Under the pieces are notes generated by a model. It worked only from the letters and a program-made list of their open reading frames with translations. It was not told the DNA's origin and did no database searches. The position numbers and the translations under genes are program-made. Shown here one piece after another: positions 1 through 5,560 of a stretch of 7,792 bases of DNA (its first letter is position 1; each line of letters begins with the position of its first letter). The DNA is from an uncultured Campylobacter sp. (lineage in GTDB: Bacteria; Campylobacterota; Campylobacteria; Campylobacterales; Campylobacteraceae): positions 1 to 7,792 of the forward strand of contig NZ_CALHII010000165.1 in the NCBI RefSeq assembly GCF_938030815.1, read 5' to 3'.

Positions 1-93
1 GTCGTGTTTGGGTTGCAGGTGTGGACGATCAACGACTCAAGTGGCTTGCAAATTCCGCACTCGCCAAAAAAACTCTGCGTTGCAGCGATTTAA
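1..93 (+). CDS. possible C-terminal fragment of an unidentified protein (5' end outside window)
   Basis: From base 1 the plus strand reads 30 codons without a stop and ends at TAA (91-93). The reading begins VVFGLQVWTIND and ends KKLCVAAI. I do not recognise a family from so short a piece. Support is indirect: many codons end in G or C, as in the neighbouring genes, and the reading stops four bases before a hairpin that would separate it from the convergent dgkA. The second plus frame is also open across this stretch, and the complementary minus frame is open too (with a cysteine-rich peptide), so the coding strand is not secure. It could equally be non-coding. Confidence 0.28.
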   Translation, partial: VVFGLQVWTINDSSGLQIPHSPKKLCVAAI

Positions 94-96
94 ATC

Positions 97-129
97 TTTA
101 ATCGCGAAATTTGCAATTACGCGATTAAA
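97..129. terminator. hairpin, possible bidirectional terminator at the 3' end of dgkA
   Basis: TTTAATCGCG (97-106) and CGCGATTAAA (120-129) form a perfect 10-bp stem around a 13-base loop, and the loop can add a further AATT/AATT pairing. The right arm covers the dgkA stop codon (125-127). It sits just after the possible plus-strand stop at 93, where a shared terminator of two convergent genes would be expected. No long T-run follows on either strand, so intrinsic termination is inferred rather than shown. Confidence 0.42.
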
Positions 130-487
130 AGAATTTACCGATAAGCGCGTATCCCCACAGCGCGGCGTTGAAAAATAGGCTCATCATCACGGCCGTGCTT
201 GCGGTGTCTTTGGCGCCTTTGGCTAGGGGGTGGATTTCGCTCGTGGCAAGATCGACCGCGCGCTCAATAGCTGAGTTTATGCACTCGGTTGTGAGCGTAA
301 AGACCGCGCCGAAGATCAAAAATAGATTTAGCACTGCGCCGAAATTCCAAAAAAATAGCGACAGCAGAAGCGGGACGAACACGCAAAGCTCGAGCCTGAA
401 GCTACGCTCGCTGCGCAGCATCTCGGCAAGACCCGCCATCGCGTAGCTCCAGTTGGCAAAAAATCGGTATTTGGGCTGATTGCGCAT
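125..487 (-). CDS. dgkA: diacylglycerol kinase (DgkA)
   Basis: Small inner-membrane kinase that phosphorylates diacylglycerol (or undecaprenol in some relatives) with ATP, returning lipid released during envelope synthesis to phosphatidate. The 120 residues match the usual family length. Conserved residues line up with E. coli DgkA with a one-residue offset: E68-x2-N71-x3-E75-x3-D79 in the core signature (ECINSAIERAVDL), then the HPLAKGAKD block (86-94), whose final Lys-Asp corresponds to the E. coli K94/D95 pair. Three hydrophobic segments follow an amphipathic N-terminus (about 33-49, 52-66 and 97-117). The ATG at 485-487 has a good Shine-Dalgarno (AAAGGA) a few bases upstream. The gene is divergent from xth, and the two -10 boxes overlap. 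No odd features within the protein. Confidence 0.95.
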   Translation of the reverse strand: MRNQPKYRFFANWSYAMAGLAEMLRSERSFRLELCVFVPLLLSLFFWNFGAVLNLFLIFGAVFTLTTECINSAIERAVDLATSEIHPLAKGAKDTASTAVMMSLFFNAALWGYALIGKFF

Positions 488-517
488 AATTTTCCTTTAA
501 ATTTAGTCAAAATTTCG

Positions 518-523
518 TATAAT
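518..523 (+). promoter_or_regulatory. -10 box for xth (perfect TATAAT)
   Basis: A perfect TATAAT lies 31 bases before the chosen xth start (TTG at 555). The predicted transcript start, near 530, leaves a leader of about 25 bases carrying the AAAGG ribosome site at 544-548. If transcription starts there, translation from the TTG at 537 would leave almost no leader, which favours the downstream start. Confidence 0.6.
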
Positions 524-527
524 CATA
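522..527 (-). promoter_or_regulatory. -10 box for dgkA (TATGAT)
   Basis: On the minus strand TATGAT (one mismatch to TATAAT) lies about 34 bases upstream of the dgkA ATG, giving an estimated leader of roughly 28 bases that contains the AAAGGA ribosome site. No -35 box is evident, as is common for sigma-70 promoters of Campylobacter, which rely on AT-rich periodic upstream DNA. It shares two bases with the xth -10 box on the other strand. Confidence 0.45.
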
Positions 528-543
528 CCAAAATTTTTGCGCC

Positions 544-548
544 AAAGG
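544..548 (+). promoter_or_regulatory. ribosome binding site that decides the xth start
   Basis: AAAGG sits six bases upstream of the TTG at 555, an ideal spacing. The alternative in-frame TTG at 537 has no purine-rich site before it. Translation from 555 gives the family-typical N-terminus MKLISWNVNG. Confidence 0.7.
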
Positions 549-554
549 CTAAAT

Positions 555-1313
555 TTGAAACTGATTAGTTGGAACGTAAACGGGCTGCGCGCAGTGCTCG
601 GCAAAGACGGCTTTGCGTGGCTTGCGGAGCAAAATCCCGATTTTTTGGGCTTGCAAGAGATCAAGGTGAGCGAAAAGGACGCTCCGAAAGGGCTTTATGA
701 GCTCGGATTTTCTCAGATCGATCTAAATTCCGCCGCTCGCGCGGGCTATTCGGGTGTGGCGAGCCTGGCGAAATTTAAAAGCGAGACGAGCAAGGCGCTG
801 TTTTTCCCCGATGACGAGGGGCGCGTGCTGCAGCACCGCTTTGGCGATGTCGTGCTTTTTAATATCTACTTTCCCAACGGCCAAAAGGACGAGGCGCGGC
901 TAGCCTATAAGATGGAATTTTACGCGAAATTCTTAGCCTATGCGCGCAGCCTCGCGGAGCAGGGGCTCGGGGTGATATTCTGCGGCGACGTAAATACCGC
1001 GCACCGCGAGATCGATCTTGCAAATCCAAAAGCAAACTCCAAAACCTCGGGCTTTTTGCCGATCGAGCGGGCATGGCTCGATGAGGTGGAGGCGGCGGGC
1101 TTCGTCGATACCTTTCGCGCCGTGCACGGCGAGCTGCGGGACGCCTACTCGTGGTGGAGCTACCGCTTTAACGCACGCGCAAAAAACGTAGGCTGGCGGA
1201 TCGATTATTTTTTCATCTCGGCAAATTTGCGCTCGCGGCTAAAGGATGCTTTCATCCTAAGCGACGTGATGGGCAGCGACCACTGCCCCGTGGGCATCGA
1301 GATCGAAATTTAG
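555..1313 (+). CDS. xth: exodeoxyribonuclease III / AP endonuclease (Xth family)
   Basis: Mg-dependent base-excision-repair enzyme that cuts 5' of abasic sites and trims 3' blocked ends. From the TTG at 555 it has 252 residues, close to the usual 250-270. Every active-site block of the exonuclease III family is visible: N7 in WNVNGLR, E35 in LQEIK, Y105 in NIYFPNG, D145 and N147 in GDVNTAH, W214-D217 in GWRIDYFF, and the final D242-H243 pair in GSDHCPVG. An upstream TTG at 537 would add six residues but lacks a ribosome site and precedes the conserved MKLISWN start. The gene is divergent from dgkA and followed 135 bases later by fhs on the same strand. A TTG start may lower expression. No domain is missing. 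Confidence 0.94.
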   Translation: MKLISWNVNGLRAVLGKDGFAWLAEQNPDFLGLQEIKVSEKDAPKGLYELGFSQIDLNSAARAGYSGVASLAKFKSETSKALFFPDDEGRVLQHRFGDVVLFNIYFPNGQKDEARLAYKMEFYAKFLAYARSLAEQGLGVIFCGDVNTAHREIDLANPKANSKTSGFLPIERAWLDEVEAAGFVDTFRAVHGELRDAYSWWSYRFNARAKNVGWRIDYFFISANLRSRLKDAFILSDVMGSDHCPVGIEIEI

Positions 1314-1422
1314 CCGGGGCGAATTTCACCGCGAGCTTAGATCTTGCGCGGCTTTCGGATGAGGTGCGCGTAGCGGCGGCTAATGCGCGGATTTAAAGAG
1401 GCGGTGCGTAAACGCTACGCGA

Positions 1423-1428
1423 TAAAAT
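1423..1428 (+). promoter_or_regulatory. possible -10 box for fhs (TAAAAT)
   Basis: TAAAAT lies 20 bases upstream of the fhs ATG in an AT-rich stretch just before the AAGGAGA ribosome site. The word is common in this AT-rich spacer DNA and the leader would be very short, so fhs may instead be read from an upstream promoter or through from xth. A short inverted repeat, GCGTA/TACGC (1406-1410 and 1416-1420), lies just before it. Confidence 0.25.
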
Positions 1429-1448
1429 TTTAAATTTAAGGAGAGAAA

Positions 1449-3095
1449 ATGTTGAGCGATATCGAAATAGCAAATGCGGCGAAGCCGGATAAAATTTCAA
1501 ACGTTGCGAAAAATTTGGGGCTTAGCGAGGATGAGATCGAGCTGTACGGCCACTACAAAGCCAAGCTAAATATCAAGCCGCGATCGCGCGCTTCGAAGCT
1601 TATCTTGGTCACGGCGACCAATCCGACGCCGTTTGGCGAGGGTAAGACGACGACCTCCATCGGTCTAGCCGACGCGCTAAAGCGTCTGGGCAAAAGCGTC
1701 TGCCTTGCGCTGCGCGAGCCGTCGCTGGGGCCGGTTTTTGGTATCAAAGGCGGTGCCGCGGGCGGCGGATATTCGCAGCTGGTGCCGATGGATGATCTAA
1801 ATTTGCACTTTAACGGCGATTTTCACGCAATCACCTCCGCGAACAACCTCATTTCGGCGGTCATCGACAACTCGCTGTATCAAGAAAACCCGCTAAAGAT
1901 CGATAAAATTTTGTGGAAGCGCTGCATGGATATGAACGACCGCGCGCTGCGCCACATCACCGTAGGACAGGGCGGGCGCACCGACGGAGTGCAGCGCGAG
2001 GACGGCTTTAATATCACCGCAGCTAGCGAGATAATGGCGGTTCTGTGCCTCTCGAACGATCTTGCCGAGCTTAAGGAAAACATCGCAAACATCATGGTCG
2101 CCTACGATACGCAGGGAGAGCCGATATACGTGCGCGATCTGGGCTGCGCGGATGCCGTGGCGATCCTGCTAAAAGACGCGATGAAACCAAATCTTATCCA
2201 GAGCCTTGAGCACACGCCCGCGCTCGTGCACGGAGGACCCTTTGCAAATATCGCGCACGGCTGCAACTCCATAATGGCGAGCAAGCTAGCTCTAAGTCTT
2301 GCCGATTACGCCGTGACGGAGGCGGGCTTCGGAAGCGAGCTCGGGGCTGAGAAATTTATCGACATCAAGTGCCGCCGCGCCGGCATCGCTCCGGACGCCG
2401 CGGTGCTGGTTAGCACGATCCGCTCGCTTAAATACAACGGCGGCGCGGATAAAGAAAATATCGCGAGCCCTGATCTTGCCGCGCTTCAAAGAGGCATCGT
2501 AAATTTAGGCGGGCATATTGAAATTTTACAAAACTTCGGGCTAAATCCGGTCGTGGCGCTTAATCGCTTTAGCTTCGATAGCGACGGCGAGATCGCTTTC
2601 GTGCGCGAGTATTGCAAGCAGCGCGGCGTGCAGATGGCGATTTGCGAAAATTTCGCCAAAGGAGGCGAGGGCGCGCTTGAGCTAGCCCGCCTCGTCATAG
2701 ATGAGTGCGAGCGCGCTAAGGAGCTGAAATTCGCCTACGAGCTTAGCGACGATACGGCGAGCAAGATCGAAAAGATCGCTACTAAAATTTACGGCGCAAG
2801 TGAGGTCGTTTTTGAGCCGGAAGCGCAAAAGGCGCTGCAGCACATCAAGGCCTTGGGGCTTGAGCGGCTAAACGTCTGCATCGCAAAGACGCAGTATAGC
2901 TTCAGCGACGACGCCAAGGCGCTCGGGCGAGCGTGCGGCTTTAAGCTCAGCGTCAAGGACCTTCAGATCCGCACGGGAGCGGGCTTTATCGTCGCCGTCT
3001 GCGGCAAGATAATGCTTATGCCGGGGCTGCCGAAGGTTCCTAACGCGCTAAATATGAGGATCACGAGCGAGGGCGTAATAAGCGGACTGGTGTGA
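1449..3095 (+). CDS. fhs: formate-tetrahydrofolate ligase (10-formyl-THF synthetase)
   Basis: Cytoplasmic enzyme that joins formate to tetrahydrofolate with ATP, giving 10-formyl-THF for purine and formyl-Met synthesis. The 548 residues are about the family's full length (around 550-560). Visible blocks in order: the ATP-binding loop TPFGEGKTTTS (60-70), REPSLGPVFGIKGGAAGGG (89-107), GQGGRTDG (173-180), HTPALVHGGPFANIAHG (255-271), EAGFGSELGAEKF (291-303) and the family signature VSTIRSLKYNGG (321-332). The ending, LPKVPNALNMRITSEGVISGLV, is also typical. The ATG is preceded by a strong AAGGAGA site (1438-1444). It shares orientation with xth but is probably expressed on its own or loosely coupled. 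Formate is a plausible abundant substrate in formate-using Campylobacter; that link is an inference. No truncation or frameshift. Confidence 0.97.
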   Translation: MLSDIEIANAAKPDKISNVAKNLGLSEDEIELYGHYKAKLNIKPRSRASKLILVTATNPTPFGEGKTTTSIGLADALKRLGKSVCLALREPSLGPVFGIKGGAAGGGYSQLVPMDDLNLHFNGDFHAITSANNLISAVIDNSLYQENPLKIDKILWKRCMDMNDRALRHITVGQGGRTDGVQREDGFNITAASEIMAVLCLSNDLAELKENIANIMVAYDTQGEPIYVRDLGCADAVAILLKDAMKPNLIQSLEHTPALVHGGPFANIAHGCNSIMASKLALSLADYAVTEAGFGSELGAEKFIDIKCRRAGIAPDAAVLVSTIRSLKYNGGADKENIASPDLAALQRGIVNLGGHIEILQNFGLNPVVALNRFSFDSDGEIAFVREYCKQRGVQMAICENFAKGGEGALELARLVIDECERAKELKFAYELSDDTASKIEKIATKIYGASEVVFEPEAQKALQHIKALGLERLNVCIAKTQYSFSDDAKALGRACGFKLSVKDLQIRTGAGFIVAVCGKIMLMPGLPKVPNALNMRITSEGVISGLV

Positions 3096-3146
3096 TCTGA
3101 AATTTTATTTTCCGTGCGTCCATTTTTTTGCGCGCCCGCCTTGGGG

Positions 3147-3188
3147 TTTAAGCTTAGCTCACCGGCCTAGTCGCGATTTAAGCTTAGC
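3147..3188. repeat. 12-base direct repeat, two copies 30 bases apart
   Basis: TTTAAGCTTAGC occurs exactly at 3147-3158 and 3177-3188 downstream of fhs. The core TAAGCTTA is itself a palindrome. The function is unknown. It may be a remnant of a tandem duplication, since the intervening bases differ. Confidence 0.55.
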
Positions 3189-3403
3189 ATTCGTAGGTAC
3201 TCAGATGAGAGCGGAGTAGAGTTGCCGATTTGCAAAATTTGGCTAAATTTGCTCGCTTGCGGGTAAATTTTAAGCGCGGGATTTTGCGGATCGGCTTTTA
3301 TTTTTAAAAAACAGAGGCGAATTTGACGAGAATTTGACGTTAGGTTCGTCTTTTAAAATTTGACGAATTGCCCATAATTTCTCGCCAAAGCGGATAAAAT
3401 TGC

Positions 3404-3418
3404 TTGCCTTTTTGGCAA
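3404..3418. repeat. inverted repeat TTGCC-N5-GGCAA
   Basis: TTGCC (3404-3408) and GGCAA (3414-3418) flank five T bases, giving a short hairpin with no following T-run. The same half-sites recur as the palindrome at 3506-3517 nearer the downstream gene. Confidence 0.35.
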
Positions 3419-3432
3419 ATCGCCACTAATCG

Positions 3433-3460
3433 TAAATTTGAGATTTTTACGTCAAATTTA
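3433..3460. repeat. 9-bp perfect inverted repeat around a 10-base loop
   Basis: TAAATTTGA (3433-3441) and TCAAATTTA (3452-3460) pair perfectly around GATTTTTACG. A competing 6-bp stem CGTAAA/TTTACG overlaps it. It could help end transcripts of the convergent genes, but AAATTT words are so frequent here that chance is possible. Confidence 0.38.
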
Positions 3461-3505
3461 GGGGAAAATCGACGTAACATATTTTGGCGTTTTTATTGAT
3501 CAAAT

Positions 3506-3517
3506 TTGCCTAGGCAA
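3506..3517. repeat. 12-bp perfect palindrome near the 3' end of the glycosylase-family gene
   Basis: TTGCCTAGGCAA is a perfect palindrome 26 bases past the stop of the minus-strand gene ending at 3543. It is enclosed by TTTTGGC (3482-3488) and GCCAAAA (3518-3524), so a larger structure is possible. It could be part of a terminator for that gene or a protein-binding dyad; the sequence does not decide. Confidence 0.38.
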
Positions 3518-3542
3518 GCCAAAAATCCTGCGCGAAACAGAG

Positions 3543-3983
3543 CTAAATTTTAACCTTCTCCCATGGCTCGATCCCGCCTGCAACCTCCTCAAAAACGCCT
3601 GCGATTTCTATATTTTTTACGCTTAAATTTCGCTCATATGCCTTGACGTCGCGCGATTTTAGCTTCTCTTGCAAAAAGGCGAATTCATACTCGATCTGAC
3701 CACGAGCGACGCTGATTTTAGCCAAATTTCGCTCGTCAAATTCGCCCACTTTTGCCGCGTCAAATTTATACCCGCGAGCGCAGGCCTGCTCATAAACCTC
3801 CGCCAGATACGCATTTATCGCCTCACACGTGTTTTCATGCGCGTAAAAGCGGTCAAGCTGTGGGTGATTTTTGTAGCCTTTAGTTAGTCCAGCCAGCACG
3901 TTTTTGGCTAGCAGCGCCTCTCGCCAAAGTGCGACTAGCCCCTTTGCGTCGAGATATTTAAAGCTTATCGTCCAAAGCCTCAT
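3543..3983 (-). CDS. pyrimidine-dimer DNA glycosylase family protein (T4 endonuclease V-like)
   Basis: The 146 residues begin MRLWTISFKYLDAKGLVALWREALL, the hallmark of bacterial members of the Pyr_excise family (PF03013), whose founder, T4 DenV, removes UV-induced pyrimidine dimers. LVALWRE (16-22) aligns with LMAEYRE of DenV, placing E22 at the catalytic Glu23 and R21 at Arg22. The segment FYAHENTCEAINAYLAEVYEQACARGY (46-72) matches the helix ending in ECLKRGF in DenV. The DenV nucleophile is the amino group of Thr2 after Met removal; here residue 2 is Arg, so Met would normally stay on, and the same chemistry is not assured. The protein is soluble, with no signal peptide. The ATG at 3981-3983 follows an AAAGG site. 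It lies 200 bases downstream of the PLP-enzyme gene on the same strand. Family membership is firm; activity is uncertain. Confidence 0.85.
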   Translation of the reverse strand: MRLWTISFKYLDAKGLVALWREALLAKNVLAGLTKGYKNHPQLDRFYAHENTCEAINAYLAEVYEQACARGYKFDAAKVGEFDERNLAKISVARGQIEYEFAFLQEKLKSRDVKAYERNLSVKNIEIAGVFEEVAGGIEPWEKVKI

Positions 3984-4015
3984 TTTTGCCTTTCATTAAA
4001 TTTCGTAGTCAAATT

Positions 4016-4032
4016 CGGCGCGCTTTGCGCCG
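4016..4032. repeat. GC-rich hairpin upstream of the glycosylase-family gene
   Basis: CGGCGC (4016-4021) and GCGCCG (4027-4032) form a 6-bp GC stem with a 5-base loop, about 33 bases upstream of the ATG at 3983. No T-run follows on the minus strand. It could be an attenuator, a leader structure or part of the end of the upstream transcript. Confidence 0.35.
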
Positions 4033-4111
4033 CAGCCTGAGCGGCGATAAATTCGCGTCTTAAATTTAGCCAGGCTCTACCGAAGCTAAAATTTTACCTC
4101 GCCTCGCATTT

Positions 4112-4207
4112 AAAATTTACTCGCTTATTGCAGTTTATCTTACATTGCAAACTCGCGGTAGCCGCACCTTTAAATTTGCCTGCTCATTGCAGCTTGCCTC
4201 TGCATAG
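4112..4207. repeat. imperfect direct repeat duplicating the 3' end of the PLP-enzyme gene
   Basis: Bases 4112-4147 resemble 4171-4207, an offset of 59. Over the best 28 bases, nearly all differences are transitions. Read on the minus strand, the gene ends AAG CTG CAA TGA (Lys-Leu-Gln-stop) and the downstream copy reads AAA CTG CAA TAA, encoding the same residues and stop. The copy carries an in-frame stop just upstream, so it is not a second gene end but a diverged tandem duplication. Confidence 0.5.
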
Positions 4208-5290
4208 CACGGGGATCTTTTCTACGACCTCGCCGCCGCTAACGAGGTAGGCTAACTCGTGCAAATTTACTACGGGGCAGATGTGGTTTGGATAAATTTC
4301 GAGCCGATCGCCCACGCGCACGGCGTCTCGCAGCGCTCTGTCGTAGATGATCGCGTGCTCGTCGTAAACGCCATTTATCCACACCTCCGTGCCCTTTATG
4401 CGCCCGAGCCCGGGCGTGGCGGTGAAGCCCTCGGTGCGCCTTTGCTGCGTGAGCCCCTTGGCGCCGACGTCGGTGATGATGCGATCCGCCGTAGGCCTGC
4501 TGATGACGGTCGTAAGGATACTCGCCGCGTTCATCGAATAATCGCCGTAAGCCTGCGCCTGCGAGGCGTCCATAAAGATATAGGTGCCCGGGCGGATCTC
4601 GGTGACGCCCTTTAAAATTTCAAAATCGTTGATGAGCGAGGGCGTCGAGCCGATACTAACGACGCTTGCGGGCAGAGCTAGCTCGCGCGCGATATCCGCA
4701 AACTCCAGCGTGCGGCGCTGCGCGGCTAGGTGGATGCGCTCGCATTCGCTCTTATCGGCGGCTTTGTAGGAGTGTCCGTCGTGGGAGAACACGCCACGGA
4801 ATTCTATATTTTTGCAGCCTTTTAAAAATTTTATAAACGCCGCGAAATCCTGCTTTTCCACGAAGCCAGAGCGGTTTTCGCCCACTTCGATCTCGGCAAG
4901 CACGCAGACCTTCGCGCCGCTGCGCTCAAAGGCGCGCTCTATCAGGCTCGCCTGCTCTATGCTATCGATGCCGAAGCTTAAGTTTATCCCTGCGCGCAAA
5001 AGCGCGATGATGCGCTGAAATTTCAGCTCGCCAACGATCTCGTTTGCGATAAATATATCTTTCAGCCCGTTTGCCGCCATGATCTCGGCCTCGCCCGTTT
5101 TGGCGACCGTGATGCCCGCAGCGCCGAGACTTTCTTGCAGCTTCGCGAAATAGGGCATTTTATGCGTTTTGGTGTGCGGGCGCAGGTTCACACCCGCGGC
5201 GTTTGCGTAGTTTTGCATCTTTTGCAGGTTGCGAAGCACGATCTCTTGCTCGATCAGCAGCGCCGGCGTGTCGATCTCGGATACCTTCAT
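4184..5290 (-). CDS. PLP- and zinc-dependent D-serine dehydratase / D-threonine aldolase family enzyme
   Basis: 368 residues with the two domains of the DSD1-like family: an alanine-racemase-type N-terminal barrel (about 6-235) and a C-terminal D-serine-dehydratase-like domain (about 250-360). K41 in RPHTKTHK is the expected Schiff-base lysine for pyridoxal phosphate. EVGENRSG (135-142), SHDGHSY (169-175) and GSTPS (214-218, phosphate binding) follow. H336 and C338 in the HICPVVNL block match the His/Cys zinc pair known in chicken D-serine dehydratase. Relatives either deaminate D-serine to pyruvate or cleave D-threonine or 3-hydroxy-D-aspartate to glycine plus an aldehyde; the sequence does not choose. 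It is cytoplasmic, with no signal peptide. The ATG at 5288-5290 has a very strong GAGGAGGAAG ribosome site, suggesting efficient translation. A nested palindrome lies about 50-100 bases upstream. Confidence 0.9.
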   Translation of the reverse strand: MKVSEIDTPALLIEQEIVLRNLQKMQNYANAAGVNLRPHTKTHKMPYFAKLQESLGAAGITVAKTGEAEIMAANGLKDIFIANEIVGELKFQRIIALLRAGINLSFGIDSIEQASLIERAFERSGAKVCVLAEIEVGENRSGFVEKQDFAAFIKFLKGCKNIEFRGVFSHDGHSYKAADKSECERIHLAAQRRTLEFADIARELALPASVVSIGSTPSLINDFEILKGVTEIRPGTYIFMDASQAQAYGDYSMNAASILTTVISRPTADRIITDVGAKGLTQQRRTEGFTATPGLGRIKGTEVWINGVYDEHAIIYDRALRDAVRVGDRLEIYPNHICPVVNLHELAYLVSGGEVVEKIPVLCRGKLQ

Positions 5291-5340
5291 AAGCTTCCTC
5301 CTCTTTAAATTTACGAAATTTTAATTCAGCCGCACTTGGT

Positions 5341-5387
5341 AGCTGCGCCCGTTTTGTAGCGCCTAAATTTTAAAATTTAGCGCAGCT
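5341..5387. repeat. nested inverted repeat with an 18-bp perfect palindrome upstream of the PLP-enzyme gene
   Basis: CTAAATTTTAAAATTTAG (5363-5380) is a perfect 18-bp palindrome and can gain three more GCG/CGC pairs past a one-base bulge (5359-5361 with 5381-5383). An outer perfect 8-bp pair, AGCTGCGC (5341-5348) and GCGCAGCT (5380-5387), competes with that stem by using the same right arm. The structure ends 50 bases upstream of the gene start at 5290, so it could be an operator, a leader structure or an insulating terminator. Confidence 0.5.
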
Positions 5388-5388
5388 T

Positions 5389-5560
5389 GCAAAGGGCAAA
5401 ATTTACGTGCCGCCTGCGAATAGCGGAATTTACGCGTTTCTCGCGAAAAATGGAATTTGTGCGCCGTAAATTTAGCTTCGTTTGCGAAATGTGGTTTGCT
5501 CTCCGTAAATCGGCGCCCTTCGCAAAGCGTCTGAATTTAGCGAGCAAATTTACATTTCCT
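5389..5560. repeat. degenerate tandem repeat array (GCRAA-n-GGAATTT units)
   Basis: Five successive units begin at 5389, 5416, 5443, 5484 and 5522 with GCAAA or GCGAA, then a G-rich triplet, then AATTT or TTTG. The third and fourth also share GCGAAA..TGG..TTTG....CCGTAAAT with a 41-base offset. Unit spacing varies (27, 27, 41, 38), as expected of an old, decayed array. The pattern resembles the array at 6785-6972. Confidence 0.5.

Larger units (their letters stand above)
3096..3542. other. 447-base intergenic region between fhs and the convergent glycosylase-family gene
   Basis: I find no gene here: all frames are broken by stops or lack a plausible start and ribosome site. It holds a T-run (3124-3129) shortly after fhs but no clear stem before it, a 12-base direct repeat (3147-3188), a GCG-GGATTTT unit (3274-3289) resembling the array near 6916, three copies of AATTTGACG (3320-3328, 3331-3339, 3357-3365) plus one inverted copy (3450-3458), and several inverted repeats listed separately. 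As the two flanking genes converge, promoters are not required here. Confidence 0.7.

Noticed and set aside
20..66. tRNA-like 3' end (GGCTTGCAAATTCC followed later by CCA)
   Set aside because: Placing CCA at 64-66 leaves a T-arm whose strands do not pair, and the loop carries two extra bases compared with GGTTCGAATCC. No tRNA fold is possible.
1314..1398. Open reading after the xth stop (ending at TAA 1396-1398)
   Set aside because: It gives an alanine-rich peptide in another frame with no start codon or ribosome site. Part of it is a dispersed repeat word shared with the array near 6880.
3124..3129. Intrinsic terminator for fhs at the T-run
   Set aside because: No stable stem precedes the T bases, and the following GC-rich stretch does not pair with the sequence before them.
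1423..3983. DNA-repair island linking xth and the glycosylase-family gene
   Set aside because: The two repair-type genes are on opposite strands, more than 2 kb apart, with fhs between them. Nothing suggests co-expression.
4259..4615. 118-codon plus-strand open frame
   Set aside because: It is antisense to the PLP-enzyme gene, whose catalytic and zinc residues make the minus-strand reading certain.
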